Positions 18,917 to 28,113 of a stretch of 64,000 nt of DNA are shown here, one piece after another. Below the pieces are notes generated by a model. That model worked only from the letters and a program-made list of their open reading frames with translations, did no database searches and had not been told where the DNA came from. This DNA is from Streptomyces antioxidans. Its GTDB lineage: Bacteria > Actinomycetota > Actinomycetes > Streptomycetales > Streptomycetaceae. Position 1 is the stretch's first letter; the number at the start of each line of letters is the position of its first letter. The stretch lies in the NCBI RefSeq assembly GCF_000968685.2, contig NZ_LAKD02000070.1, forward strand, positions 1 through 64,000, given 5' to 3'. The position numbers and the translations under genes were made by a program.

Positions 18917-19870
18917 ATGCACGGCAAGGCCGAGAGCGACGGACAGCGCAAGAGCGGACGGATCGACCTGAGCGTGGCCCATGTGGCGGGCAGCGCGCTG
19001 GCGGCCGTCGCCGCCGCGGTGCTGGCGTCCAAACTGGGCGTCTACGGGACGATCCTGGGCGCCGGGGTGGTGAGCGTGGTGGCGACCGCGGGCGGCACCG
19101 TCTTCCAGCATCTGTTCCGGCGCACCGGTGAGCAGATCAAGGAGGTGCGGGTCCAGACGACGCGGCCGACCGGGCGCCGCCGGTACGGCGGTCCCGCCGG
19201 TCCGGTTGAGTGGGCCGGGCCGGGCGAGTCCCCGCCGGACCCGAACCTGAGCCCGAGCCCGACGCCGCCCCCGGCCCCCGGTGAGCACGGCGAGCGCGGT
19301 GAGTACGGCGAGCCGACCACGCACGGCGCCAGGCCGCGCGTCCGACGGCGGCATGCGGTCGGGGCGGCCGCCGTCTTCATCGTCGCCATGAGCGTGATCA
19401 CGGGGATCGAGATGCTCTCCGGCGGCCCGGTGTCCAACGTATGGGGGGAGAACCGGACCGGAACCACCGTCAGCGACAGCGTGCGCGGCTCCTCGGGCTC
19501 GACGTCCACCCCCGGCCCCCCGCGCCCGGATCCGTCCGGCCCGTCGCATGGCCCCGGCTCCTCCCGGGGCGGCGATGAGACGCCGTCCCCGGGCACCTCC
19601 CGCGGGGGCGGCGCGGCCGACGCCTCGACCACGCCGACGCCCGACGCGTCCGGTTCATCCGGCTCCGGAAACAACTCCGGCAAGGATTCCGGTGACGGCT
19701 CTGACGCCGGCTCCGGCCAGGACGGCGGCACCGGCGGCACCACCGCGCCCGGCACCTCCGCGCCCGCCACCCCGGGCCCCTCCCGTACCCCGTCCGGCGG
19801 CGCCACGGAGGGCGGAGCGGACGATTCCGGCGACGCCGCACCCACCCCCGGCGCCACCGGCGCGCCGTGA
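18917..19870 (+). CDS. Hypothetical membrane protein with Ser/Gly/Pro-rich tail
   Basis: Protein of 317 aa with no recognised family. A first hydrophobic stretch (LAAVAAAVLASKLGVYGTILGAGVVSVVATAGGTVF, about residues 27-62) precedes a basic, proline-rich middle. A second membrane segment (AVGAAAVFIVAMSVITGIEML) begins near residue 150. The C-terminal 140 residues are almost all Ser, Gly, Thr, Pro, Asp and Ala, as in cell-wall-spanning regions. ATG 18917 follows GAGG by 7 nt; the open frame goes further upstream without homology or a ribosome site. It is probably anchored in the membrane with the tail outside. Confidence 0.7.
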   Translation: MHGKAESDGQRKSGRIDLSVAHVAGSALAAVAAAVLASKLGVYGTILGAGVVSVVATAGGTVFQHLFRRTGEQIKEVRVQTTRPTGRRRYGGPAGPVEWAGPGESPPDPNLSPSPTPPPAPGEHGERGEYGEPTTHGARPRVRRRHAVGAAAVFIVAMSVITGIEMLSGGPVSNVWGENRTGTTVSDSVRGSSGSTSTPGPPRPDPSGPSHGPGSSRGGDETPSPGTSRGGGAADASTTPTPDASGSSGSGNNSGKDSGDGSDAGSGQDGGTGGTTAPGTSAPATPGPSRTPSGGATEGGADDSGDAAPTPGATGAP

Positions 19871-19891
19871 CGCGCCGGTTGATCGATACGG

Positions 19892-21223
19892 CTAGTCGCC
19901 GAGCACCCGCCGCAGATAGTCGTTGGTGAACAGCCGGTCCGGGTCCAGCCGGTCGCGCACCGCCGCGAACTCGCCGAACCGGGGGTAGACCCCGGCCAGA
20001 TAGGCGGCGTCGCGGCTGTGCAGCTTTCCCCAGTGCGGACGGCCGCCGTGCGCGGTCATGATCTGCTCGGCCGCCGTGAAGTACGCCCGGTGCGGGGTGC
20101 CCCGGTACAGATGGACGGCGATGTACGCGGTCTCGCGCCCGGAGGCGGTGGACAGCGGGATGTCGTCGGCGGGCGCGGTGCGCACCTCCACCGGGAAGCT
20201 GACCCGCAGTCCGGACCGCTCGACGGTCGCCTTGAGCTCGCGCAGCACGGTGACGGCGGCCTCGCGCGGCACGGCGTACTCCATCTCCAGGAACCGCACC
20301 CGGCGCGGCGAGGTGAAGACCTTGTAAGGGATGTCCGTGTAGGTCCGGGCGGACAGGGCGCGGCTGGAGATCTTGGCGATTCCGGGAATGGTGGCGGGGA
20401 CCGCCCTCCCCACCGAACAGGCCACCTGGAAGATGCCGTTGGACAGCAGCTCGTCGTCCACCCAGCCGCTGACCCGGCCCACCGGTGCTGCGGGGCCGGT
20501 GCTGCGGTTATTGCGCTTGGTGTTGCAGTTGCCGGTGTGCGGAAACCAGTAGAACTCGAAGTGCTCGTTCTCGGCCACGAGCTGTTCGAACTCGGCCATC
20601 ACACGGTCGAAGGGCATGGGCTCCTCGCGCGCCGAGAGCAGGAACTCCGGTTCCACCCCGAAGGTGATCTCGCTGACCACGCCGAGCGCGCCGAGCCCGA
20701 TCCGGGCCGCCGCGAAGATCTCCGGGTGCTCCTCCGCCGAGCAGCGCAGCACCGAACCGTCCGCCGTCACCAGCTCCAGACCCTTGATCTGGGCGGCTAT
20801 CGAGGCGCTGTCCCGTCCGGTGCCATGGGTGCCGGTGGAGGTCGCCCCGGCCACCGTCTGCTCCATGATGTCGCCCATGTTGACCAGCGAGAGACCATGG
20901 GCCGACAGCGATTCGTTGAGCTGTCTGAGCGAGGTCCCGGCCGCGACGGTCACGGTCCCCGCCTCGCGGTCAAGACCGCGCACCCCCACCATCCGGTCGG
21001 GGCGTATCAGCAGCCCGTCGGTGGCGGCCGCGGTGGTGAAGGAGTGCCCGGTGCCCACCGCCTTCACCTTCAGCCCCTCCTCCGTCGCCCTGCGCACCAC
21101 CTCGGCCAGCTCCTGCGTGGACGACGGGGTGACGATCCGCGCCGGGCGGGCCATCACGTTCCCCGCCCAGTTACGCCACACGCTGCTCCGTACGGTCTTC
21201 ACGGTCCTGACGGCCATCCGCAC
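19892..21223 (-). CDS. FAD-binding D-arabinono-1,4-lactone oxidase-like protein
   Basis: Protein of 443 aa of the aldonolactone oxidase family. The N-terminal PCMH FAD domain has VKAVGTGHSFTTAAATDGLLIRPDRM and SLVNMGDIMEQTVAGATSTGTHGTG, the usual flavin-contact region; the C terminus is ALO-type (HWGKLHSRDAAYLAGVYPRFGEF). It should oxidise a sugar lactone or alcohol at the expense of oxygen. The GTG at 21223 has GGGAGGGG 6 nt upstream and overlaps the end of the MFS gene by 53 bp, so the two form an operon. Confidence 0.87.
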   Translation of the reverse strand: MRMAVRTVKTVRSSVWRNWAGNVMARPARIVTPSSTQELAEVVRRATEEGLKVKAVGTGHSFTTAAATDGLLIRPDRMVGVRGLDREAGTVTVAAGTSLRQLNESLSAHGLSLVNMGDIMEQTVAGATSTGTHGTGRDSASIAAQIKGLELVTADGSVLRCSAEEHPEIFAAARIGLGALGVVSEITFGVEPEFLLSAREEPMPFDRVMAEFEQLVAENEHFEFYWFPHTGNCNTKRNNRSTGPAAPVGRVSGWVDDELLSNGIFQVACSVGRAVPATIPGIAKISSRALSARTYTDIPYKVFTSPRRVRFLEMEYAVPREAAVTVLRELKATVERSGLRVSFPVEVRTAPADDIPLSTASGRETAYIAVHLYRGTPHRAYFTAAEQIMTAHGGRPHWGKLHSRDAAYLAGVYPRFGEFAAVRDRLDPDRLFTNDYLRRVLGD

Positions 21224-22427
21224 CCGACCCCTCCCGCTGTGGCGCCGGCCGGAGCCGGCGGTACCCGAGGAACGCCACCGCGGCCGCGAGCGCCCCGGCC
21301 ACGGCCGGCACCGCGTACCCCGCCCGGGCGCCGGCCGCGTCCACCACCCATCCGGCGGCCGACGAGCCGAGCGCCACCCCGACCGCGAGCCCGGTGCTCA
21401 CCCAGGTCATCCCCTCGGTCAGGTGCGCGCGTGGTACGTGCCGTTCGACGAGGGCCATGGTGGTGACCATCGTGGGTGCGATGGCCAGGCCAGCGACGAA
21501 GAGCGCCACGGCCAGGAACGGCAGGTTCCCGACCAGTTGGAGCGGGATCATACTCACGGCGATCGCACAAATTCCCCACAACCAACGACGGGACACCGGA
21601 CCGCTCAGCCGCAGCACCCCGAAGACCGCGCCCGCGAGGCAGGAGCCCGTCGCGTACACCGCCAGGACCAGACTGGCCGCGCCCTTGTGGCCCTCGTCCT
21701 CGGCGAAGGCCACCGTCACCACGTCGATCGCCCCGAAGATCGCGCCGGTCGCCATGAAGGTGGCCACCAGCACCTGGAGCCCGCGCGAGCGCAGCGCGGA
21801 ACCGCCGGTGTGGTGCCCGCGCGGATGCGGTACGGGCTCGGTGGCCCGCTGCGCGGTCAGCGAGAAGACCCCGGCCGCCAGGAAGCAGGCGGCCAGCAGC
21901 GGGCCCGCCTCGGGGAACCAGGAGGTGGACAGCCCGATCGAGATGACCGGCCCGACGATGAAGCAGATCTCGTCGACGATGGACTCCCACGCGTACGCGG
22001 CGTGCAGCTCGCGCGGGGAGTCCCCGTAGATCGCCGCCCAGCGTGCCCGCACCATGGAGCCCACACTGGGCACACAGCCGGACGCGGCGGCGAAGACGAA
22101 CAGCGTCCAGTCCGGCCAGCCCCGGTGCGCGCTCAGCAGCAGCCCGCAGACGGCCATGAGCGCCATAAGGGTCGCGGGACGCAGCACCCGGCGCTGGCCG
22201 TGCCGGTCCACCAGCCGGGAGATCTGCGGGCCGATGACGGCGGCGGAGAGCGCCAGTGTGGCCGACAGGGCGCCCGCGAGCCCGTACCGGTCGGTGAGCT
22301 CGGAGACCATGGTGACCACGCCGATGCCCGCCATGGACAGCGGCATCCGTCCGAGGAACCCGGCCGCGGAGAACTCCTTGGCGCCGGGGGCGGCGAAGAT
22401 CGCGCGGTAGGGGCTGGCACTGGGCAA
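21171..22427 (-). CDS. MFS transporter
   Basis: Integral membrane protein of 418 aa with about 12 hydrophobic helices and the MFS loop motif between helices 2 and 3 (LVDRHGQRRVL). There is a central cytoplasmic loop rich in His/Arg. The best supported start is a TTG at 22427 (MPSASPYRAIFAAPGAKEF) preceded by GGAG; no ATG or GTG is better placed. It is the first gene of an operon with the aldonolactone oxidase-like gene. The substrate is unknown. Confidence 0.82.
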   Translation of the reverse strand: MPSASPYRAIFAAPGAKEFSAAGFLGRMPLSMAGIGVVTMVSELTDRYGLAGALSATLALSAAVIGPQISRLVDRHGQRRVLRPATLMALMAVCGLLLSAHRGWPDWTLFVFAAASGCVPSVGSMVRARWAAIYGDSPRELHAAYAWESIVDEICFIVGPVISIGLSTSWFPEAGPLLAACFLAAGVFSLTAQRATEPVPHPRGHHTGGSALRSRGLQVLVATFMATGAIFGAIDVVTVAFAEDEGHKGAASLVLAVYATGSCLAGAVFGVLRLSGPVSRRWLWGICAIAVSMIPLQLVGNLPFLAVALFVAGLAIAPTMVTTMALVERHVPRAHLTEGMTWVSTGLAVGVALGSSAAGWVVDAAGARAGYAVPAVAGALAAAVAFLGYRRLRPAPQREGSGADGRQDREDRTEQRVA

Positions 22428-22615
22428 GGCAGACTCCGCCGTGAGCAGGATGCAGGGTAAGGATCGTCGAGCGCTGATACAGATTACGGGCCCGCGCCCG
22501 GTTCGCGCAGGGCCGTTTCCCGCCCGCTAGGGAGGACCGTTTTACGGCCGTCAGCTCCCGCCCGCCAGCCAGGGCCGTTTCCCGCCCGTCAGCGGCGGGT
22601 GGGAGGATCGGGAGC

Positions 22616-23773
22616 ATGCCGGATCAGCCAGTACAGCCCGCCCCCGACCCCTATGACGCACTGCTGCTGCTCTCCTTCGGCGGTCCGGAGGGCCCCGATG
22701 ACGTCGTGCCGTTCCTGGAGAACGTCACGCGGGGGAGGGGCATCCCCCGGGAGCGGCTCAAGGAGGTCGGGCAGCACTACTTTCTGTTCGGCGGCGTCAG
22801 TCCGATCAACGCGCAGAACCGCGAGCTGCTGCACGCGCTGCGCAAGGACTTCGCCGAGCACGGCCTGGACCTGCCGGTCTACTGGGGCAATCGCAACTGG
22901 GCGCCGTATCTGACCGACACTCTGCGCGAGATGGCCGCCGAGGGCCACCGCCGCGTCCTGGTGCTGGCCACCAGCGCCTACGCCTCGTACTCGGGCTGCC
23001 GGCAGTACCGCGAGAACCTGGCGGACGCCCTGGCCGCCCTGGAGGGCGAGGGCCTGCCGCTGCCGCGCGTGGACAAGCTGCGGCACTACTTCAACCACCC
23101 CGGCTTCGTGGGGCCCATGGTGGACAGCACGCTGGCCGCCCTCGCGGAGCTGCCCGAGGACCGGCGCGCCGGGGCCCACCTCGCGTTCACCACCCACTCC
23201 ATCCCCACCGCCGCCGCCGACACTTCGGGCCCGGTGGAGGCGCACACCGGGGGCGGGGAGGGCGGTGCGTACGTCGCCCAGCACCTCGATGTCGCCCGGC
23301 TGATCGCGGACGCGGTGCGCGAGGAGACCGGCGTCGAGCGCCCCTGGCGGCTGGTCTACCAGTCGCGCAGTGGCGCCCCGCACATCCCCTGGCTGGAGCC
23401 GGACATCTGCGATCACCTCGAGGAGCTGCACGGCGAGGGGGCGCCCGCCGTCGTCATGGTCCCGATCGGCTTTGTCTCGGACCATATGGAGGTCAAGTAC
23501 GACCTCGACACCGAGGCCACCGCCAAGGCCGCCGATATGGGGCTGCCGGTCTCCCGCGCCTCGACGGTCGGCGCCGATCCGCGGTTCGCCGCGTGCGTGC
23601 GCGATCTGGTGCTGGAGCGCGCGGCCACCGAGCGGTTCGCCGAGGGCCGGGCGGCGGCCGCCCCGGAGCGCTGCGCCCTGGGCGCCCTCGGCCCGAGCCA
23701 TGACGTGTGCCCGGTGGGCTGCTGCCCGGCCCGGTCGCCGCGCCCCGCCGCCGCGGGGGCGGAGGTGGACTGA
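22616..23773 (+). CDS. hemH: Ferrochelatase (coproporphyrin ferrochelatase type)
   Basis: Protein of 385 aa that inserts ferrous iron into the porphyrin in heme synthesis. Family regions are visible: LLLLSFGGPEGPDDVVPFLENV at the N terminus, HYFLFGGVSPINAQN, PVYWGNRNW, the active-site His in FTTHSIP, and the Glu-containing PWLEPDICDHLEEL, followed by VPIGFVSDHMEVKYDLD. In actinobacteria the substrate is usually coproporphyrin III. The C-terminal extension has several Cys residues (CALGALGPSHDVCPVGCCPA) that may bind an Fe-S cluster, as known for actinobacterial ferrochelatases. ATG 22616 has GGGAGG upstream. Confidence 0.93.
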   Translation: MPDQPVQPAPDPYDALLLLSFGGPEGPDDVVPFLENVTRGRGIPRERLKEVGQHYFLFGGVSPINAQNRELLHALRKDFAEHGLDLPVYWGNRNWAPYLTDTLREMAAEGHRRVLVLATSAYASYSGCRQYRENLADALAALEGEGLPLPRVDKLRHYFNHPGFVGPMVDSTLAALAELPEDRRAGAHLAFTTHSIPTAAADTSGPVEAHTGGGEGGAYVAQHLDVARLIADAVREETGVERPWRLVYQSRSGAPHIPWLEPDICDHLEELHGEGAPAVVMVPIGFVSDHMEVKYDLDTEATAKAADMGLPVSRASTVGADPRFAACVRDLVLERAATERFAEGRAAAAPERCALGALGPSHDVCPVGCCPARSPRPAAAGAEVD

Positions 23774-23871
23774 CCGCGCCCGCCCCCGTACCCCGGGCTC
23801 CGACCGACCGCGCCCGCCGTCCCGGCCCGCCACCGCCGCTCGCCCCTCCGGGCAATCCGCTAAGGAGCACG

Positions 23872-24672
23872 ATGACCGACCCGCTGATGACCGAACTCCT
23901 CGAGACGGCGCTGGAGGCCGCGCGCGCCGCGGGGGACCTGCTGCGCGACGGCCGTCCGGCCGACCTCGGGGTGGCGGCCACCAAATCCAGCCCGATCGAC
24001 GTCGTCACCGAGATGGACATCGCCGCCGAGAAGCTGATCACCGACCTCCTCGCGCGCCGCCGCCCGCAGGACGGAGTGCTGGGGGAAGAGGGCGCGAGCA
24101 GCGAGGGCAGCAGCGGGGTGCGCTGGGTGATCGACCCGCTCGACGGCACCGTGAACTATCTCTACGGCCTGCCGTCGTGGGCGGTCAGCATCGCCGCCGA
24201 GAAGGACGGCGAGACGGTCGCCGGGGTGGTGATCGCCCCGGTGCGCGGTGAGACCTTCCACGCGGTCCTGGGCGGGGGCGCCTGGCGGAACGGGGAGCGG
24301 GTGCACTGCCGCGCCGCGGCCCCGCTCGAGGAGTCGCTGATCGGCACCGGCTTCGGGTATGTGCGCGAGCGCCGCATCGGGCAGGCCAGGGTGCTGGGCG
24401 GGCTGCTTCCGCGGGTGCGGGACATCCGGCGCGGCGGATCGGCCGCCATCGATCTGTGCGACGTGGCCTGCGGCCGGCTGAACGGCTACTACGAGCGCGG
24501 GCTCAACCCCTGGGACTTCGCGGCCGGTGCGCTCATAGCGCGCGAGGCGGGCGCGCTCACCGGAGGGCGGCCGGGCGTCCCGGCCTCCACCGAGCTGACC
24601 ATCGCCGCCGCCCCCGGCCTCTTCGAGTCGCTGCGGGGGCTCCTGGACGACCTGGGCGCCTGGCACGACTGA
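23872..24672 (+). CDS. Inositol monophosphatase family protein
   Basis: Protein of 266 aa of the Mg-dependent IMPase superfamily. Metal-site motifs are present: LGEEG (residues about 67-71), IDPLDGTVNYLYGLP (about 85-99) and WDFAAGALIAREAGG near the C terminus. It dephosphorylates inositol-1-phosphate or a related sugar phosphate; SuhB-like and histidinol-phosphatase variants cannot be told apart here. ATG 23872 follows AAGGAG. Confidence 0.9.
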   Translation: MTDPLMTELLETALEAARAAGDLLRDGRPADLGVAATKSSPIDVVTEMDIAAEKLITDLLARRRPQDGVLGEEGASSEGSSGVRWVIDPLDGTVNYLYGLPSWAVSIAAEKDGETVAGVVIAPVRGETFHAVLGGGAWRNGERVHCRAAAPLEESLIGTGFGYVRERRIGQARVLGGLLPRVRDIRRGGSAAIDLCDVACGRLNGYYERGLNPWDFAAGALIAREAGALTGGRPGVPASTELTIAAAPGLFESLRGLLDDLGAWHD

Positions 24673-24757
24673 TCCCTCCGGCCCGGTCTGATCCTGCGGC
24701 CCGCGGCCCCGCCACCCACACGGAACCGCCCATCCCCAGCAAGCGCCCATCCACACG

Positions 24758-24794
24758 GAAGCGCCCCGGAGTCACGAGGACTCCGGGGCGCTTC
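24758..24794. terminator. Terminator after the IMPase gene
   Basis: Perfect 16-bp stem (GAAGCGCCCCGGAGTC and complement) with a 5-nt loop, between convergent genes. Confidence 0.85.
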
Positions 24795-24901
24795 GACGTG
24801 GTTACCGGATGTCTTCTGGGTCACCATCCGGCGGTGAATGGGAATCGGTCACACGGTTACGGGGAATCCGGATCTGGATCGGGTCCGGAATCCACAAGGG
24901 A

Positions 24902-25075
24902 TCAAGCAAACGAGGCACTTACCTCGACGCCGTGCTCGGCGGCGAGGCGACGGAGGTCTTCCAGCTCCGACTGCTCCACGTCCACAAGAAAGTCGTCGCC
25001 CGTCTCACGGGCGCGAATGAGATCGGACTTGGTGTTCTCTATGCGCTGCAGAATGCCTGCGGTGAACGCGTCCAT
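24902..25075 (-). CDS. Small conserved hypothetical protein (57 aa)
   Basis: A 57-residue protein starting MDAFTAGILQRIENTKSDL and rich in charged residues (EQSELEDLRRLAAEHGVEV). It is predicted helical, soluble and acidic. ATG 25075 is preceded by GAGGGGG at 8 nt, which supports translation. I recognise no domain. It faces the IMPase gene and is divergent from cutR. Confidence 0.65.
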   Translation of the reverse strand: MDAFTAGILQRIENTKSDLIRARETGDDFLVDVEQSELEDLRRLAAEHGVEVSASFA

Positions 25076-25461
25076 GTTGCGCCCCCTCGTCGTGGGTCGG
25101 TGGCACGGGGGTGTGCCGACGGCGGGTTGATCACGTTGAGTGGCCCCTGCCGACGGCAATGCCAGTCAGATATGCCGGGGACAGGGCGTGATCGCGGGTG
25201 TGCAATCGTCCTCCCCACCCCACCTTTGGGGGAAACCTCCGGGCCCGAAAGAATCTGAATTCGGTGTTCCGGCCGCCGCGGGCCCCTCCACCCGTCGTCC
25301 GTGATCCGCTCCACCCGTTGGCCGTGATCCGCACTCGGGATCCCGCGGCGACCCTCTTACCGCCGGTTTATGAGACTTCGAGGCAGGATGGAGGCGCCGA
25401 ACACCCATCGAGTTTGGCGAGCTCACCCGCCCACTGCGGCAATCAAGGAAGGACCAACGAC
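25076..25461. other. Promoter region of cutRS
   Basis: 386 bp between the small-protein gene and cutR. AAGGAAGGA near 25446-25453 is the ribosome site for cutR. Apart from a less GC-rich stretch at 25360-25450 I see no clear operator. Confidence 0.35.
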
Positions 25462-26115
25462 GTGCGCGTACTCGTCGTCGAGGACGAGCAGCTGCTCGCC
25501 GATGCGGTGGCCACCGGACTGCGCCGGGAGGCCATGGCCGTCGACGTCGTGTATGACGGGGCCGCCGCCCTGGAGCGGATCGCCGTCAACGACTATGACG
25601 TCGTCGTCCTCGACCGGGACCTGCCCCTCGTGCACGGTGACGACGTCTGCCGCAAGATCGTCGAGCTCGGCATGCCCACCCGGGTGCTGATGCTCACCGC
25701 CTCCGGTGACGTCAGTGACCGCGTGGAGGGCCTGGAGATCGGCGCGGACGACTACCTGCCCAAGCCCTTCGCCTTCAGCGAACTGATCGCGCGCGTCCGG
25801 GCGCTCGGCCGCCGGACGACCGTGGCCCTGCCGCCCGTCCTGGAGCGCGCCGGGATCAAGTTGGACCCCAACCGCCGCGAGGTGTTCCGGGACGGCAAGG
25901 AGATCCAGCTGGCGCCGAAGGAGTTCGCGGTGCTGGAGGTGCTCCTGCGCAGCGAGGGCGCCGTGGTCTCCGCGGAGCAGCTGCTGGAGAAGGCGTGGGA
26001 CGAGAACACCGACCCGTTCACCAATGTGGTGCGGGTGACGGTGATGACGCTGCGCCGCAAGCTGGGCGAGCCCGCCGTGATCGTCACCGTCCCCGGCTCG
26101 GGCTACCGGATCTGA
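25462..26115 (+). CDS. cutR: OmpR-type response regulator CutR
   Basis: Protein of 217 aa. The receiver domain carries the acidic pocket EDE, the phospho-acceptor Asp in VVLDRDLP (about residue 51), the Thr of MLTAS and the Lys of PKPF. It is followed by a winged-helix DNA-binding domain ending VTVPGSGYRI. Sequence style and pairing with the next kinase match CutR/CutS of Streptomyces, a system linked to envelope/secretion stress and secondary metabolism. It starts at GTG and is separated by 6 bp from the kinase gene. Confidence 0.88.
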   Translation: MRVLVVEDEQLLADAVATGLRREAMAVDVVYDGAAALERIAVNDYDVVVLDRDLPLVHGDDVCRKIVELGMPTRVLMLTASGDVSDRVEGLEIGADDYLPKPFAFSELIARVRALGRRTTVALPPVLERAGIKLDPNRREVFRDGKEIQLAPKEFAVLEVLLRSEGAVVSAEQLLEKAWDENTDPFTNVVRVTVMTLRRKLGEPAVIVTVPGSGYRI

Positions 26116-26121
26116 TCAGGC

Positions 26122-27369
26122 ATGGCGACGACTCCGACCCCACTGCCGCCGACGGTGCCGCCCAAGCCCAGCTGGGACCCGCAGGCCGGCTCGCGCCCCA
26201 ACCCCTGGCTGCGCCCCACGATCCGGATACGGCTCACGCTGCTGTACGGCGGGATGTTCCTGATCGCCGGGGTGGTGCTGCTGACGATCATCTACCTGCT
26301 GGCCGCCCAGGCCCTCCACGTCGGCAACGAGCTGCCGTTCAAGCTGGTCGGCGGCAGTGTCCAGCCGACCAACAACACCTGCCCCGAGATCATCGGCCAG
26401 AGCAGCCCTGACCAGTTCAACGCGGTCCTGAACACCTGTATGAAGGAGCAGCGCCAGCTGGCCCTCGACGGGCTGCTGCGCCGCTCCCTGATAGCCCTCC
26501 TGGGCCTGTCCGTGATCGCCTTCGCCTTCGGCTACGCGATGGCCGGACGGGTGCTCTCGCCGCTCGGCCGGATCACCCGGACCGCGCGCCAGGTGGCCGG
26601 CTCGGACCTGTCCCGCCGGATCGAGCTGGACGGCCCGGACGACGAGCTCAAGGAGCTCGCCGACACCTTCGACGAGATGCTGGAGCGCCTGGACCGGGCG
26701 TTCACCGCCCAGCAGCGGTTCGTCGCCAACGCCTCCCACGAGCTGCGCACCCCGCTGGCGATCAACCGCACCCTGCTGGAGGTGCAGCTCTCGGACCCCC
26801 AGGCGTCCCCCGAGCTGACCCAGCTGGGCAAGACCCTGCTGGCCACCAACGAGCGCAGCGAGCAGCTGGTGGAGGGCCTGCTGTTGCTGGCCCGCAGCGA
26901 CAACGAGATCGTCGACCGCAAGCCGGTGGACCTCGCCGAGGTGGCCTCCCAGGCGCTGGAGCAGGTGCGGGCGGAGGCCGAGGAGAAGGGCGTGGAGCTG
27001 CGCGGGCAGCGCGCCGCCGCGGTGGTCCAGGGCAACGGGGTGCTGCTGGAGCGGATCGCGCTGAACCTGGTCCAGAACGCGGTGCGGTACAACGTGGCCC
27101 GGGACGGCTGGGTGGAGGTCATAACCGAGAGCCGGCAGGGCCAGGCCGTGCTGGTGGTCGCGAACACCGGCCCGGTGGTCCCCGGCTACGAGATGGACAA
27201 CATCTTCGAGCCCTTCCGCAGGCTCCGTACGGAGCGCACCGGCAGTGACAAGGGCGTCGGCCTCGGGCTGTCGATCGCGCGCTCGGTGGCGCGCGCCCAC
27301 GGCGGCCGCATCGCGGCGGAGCCGCGCGAGGGAGGTGGCCTGGTGATGCGGGTGGTGCTGCCGGTGTGA
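26122..27369 (+). CDS. cutS: Sensor histidine kinase CutS
   Basis: Protein of 415 aa. Two membrane helices (LTLLYGGMFLIAGVVLLTIIYLL and SLIALLGLSVIAFAFGYAM) flank a short extracytoplasmic loop with two Cys residues (NNTCPEIIGQ and LNTCMKEQ), which could form a sensing disulfide. HAMP, HisKA (NASHELRTPLAINRTLL with the phospho-His) and HATPase domains (NLVQNAVRYN, GVGLGLSIARSVARAHGG) follow. It phosphorylates the upstream CutR. The two-Cys loop fits a sensor of extracellular thiol status; this last point is inference. Confidence 0.88.
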   Translation: MATTPTPLPPTVPPKPSWDPQAGSRPNPWLRPTIRIRLTLLYGGMFLIAGVVLLTIIYLLAAQALHVGNELPFKLVGGSVQPTNNTCPEIIGQSSPDQFNAVLNTCMKEQRQLALDGLLRRSLIALLGLSVIAFAFGYAMAGRVLSPLGRITRTARQVAGSDLSRRIELDGPDDELKELADTFDEMLERLDRAFTAQQRFVANASHELRTPLAINRTLLEVQLSDPQASPELTQLGKTLLATNERSEQLVEGLLLLARSDNEIVDRKPVDLAEVASQALEQVRAEAEEKGVELRGQRAAAVVQGNGVLLERIALNLVQNAVRYNVARDGWVEVITESRQGQAVLVVANTGPVVPGYEMDNIFEPFRRLRTERTGSDKGVGLGLSIARSVARAHGGRIAAEPREGGGLVMRVVLPV

Positions 27370-27775
27370 GGCCGGAGAACGAGCGGCCGGAAACCCGTCG
27401 GGAGGTGTTCGCTTTGGGCGGAATTTTCCGGATCCGCCCACCCGATGTAGGGTGTGTGATCGATCACATGGGCGATTTTCCGGCCACATACTCTGCGTGA
27501 TCGTCACGGTTGACGGAAAGCCGGGAAAATCCGGGTTTTCAGGGGCCGTGATCACGGGAAGTACACGTCATGGCGCATGTGAGTGCGACATTCGGACCGT
27601 GTACGGTCCCGATGGCCATCCAACCCGATCACCTCTTCAGGGGTGCGGTTGGGTGTCGATTGAGTAACAGACCTTGATGTGAGGCAAAATCTCCGCCTCG
27701 GGTCGGGCACAAGTCCGGCCTCTCACGCGTTACGTGCGCTGGAGACACCACAGACACCCAGAGGGGGAGAGCGAC
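27370..27775. other. Intergenic region cutS / DUF4193 gene
   Basis: About 400 bp. It contains the 14-bp perfect palindrome described separately and an AT-richer zone (27470-27540). The ribosome site GAGGGGGAGA precedes the DUF4193 ATG. I see no terminator hairpin of note. Confidence 0.35.
27455..27468. promoter_or_regulatory. Perfect palindrome TGTGATCGATCACA
   Basis: A 14-bp perfect inverted repeat that contains GTG-N6-CAC, similar to CRP/FNR-type half sites although the spacer is two shorter than the E. coli CRP site. It lies 308 bp before the DUF4193 start and 86 bp after cutS. The regulator is unknown. Confidence 0.35.
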
Positions 27776-28078
27776 ATGGCAACGGACTACGACACCCCAC
27801 GCAAGACCGACGATGACGTCAACGAGGACAGCATCGAGGAACTGAAGGCTCGGCGGAACGACAAGTCCGCGTCCACCGTCGACGTGGATGAGTTCGAGCA
27901 GGCCGAGGGCCTGGAGCTGCCCGGTGCGGACCTCTCCAACGAGGAGCTGTCCGTCCGGGTCCTGCCCCGCCAGGCCGACGAGTTCACCTGCATGAGCTGC
28001 TTCCTCGTGCACCACCGCAGCCAGCTGGCCGCCGAGACCAAGAACGGCCAGCCGATCTGCCGCGACTGCGCGGCCTGA
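27776..28078 (+). CDS. DUF4193 family zinc-ribbon protein
   Basis: Protein of 100 aa, conserved in actinobacteria next to dut and suhB-type genes. The acidic N-terminal half is followed by a two-CxxC zinc ribbon (CMSC and CRDC, residues about 73-98). It was once grouped with dUTPase-associated proteins, but no function is established. ATG 27776 follows GAGGGGGAGAGCGAC. Confidence 0.88.
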   Translation: MATDYDTPRKTDDDVNEDSIEELKARRNDKSASTVDVDEFEQAEGLELPGADLSNEELSVRVLPRQADEFTCMSCFLVHHRSQLAAETKNGQPICRDCAA

Positions 28079-28113
28079 GCCGCGGGGTCGGCGTGGAGGC
28101 GGGACACGACGAC

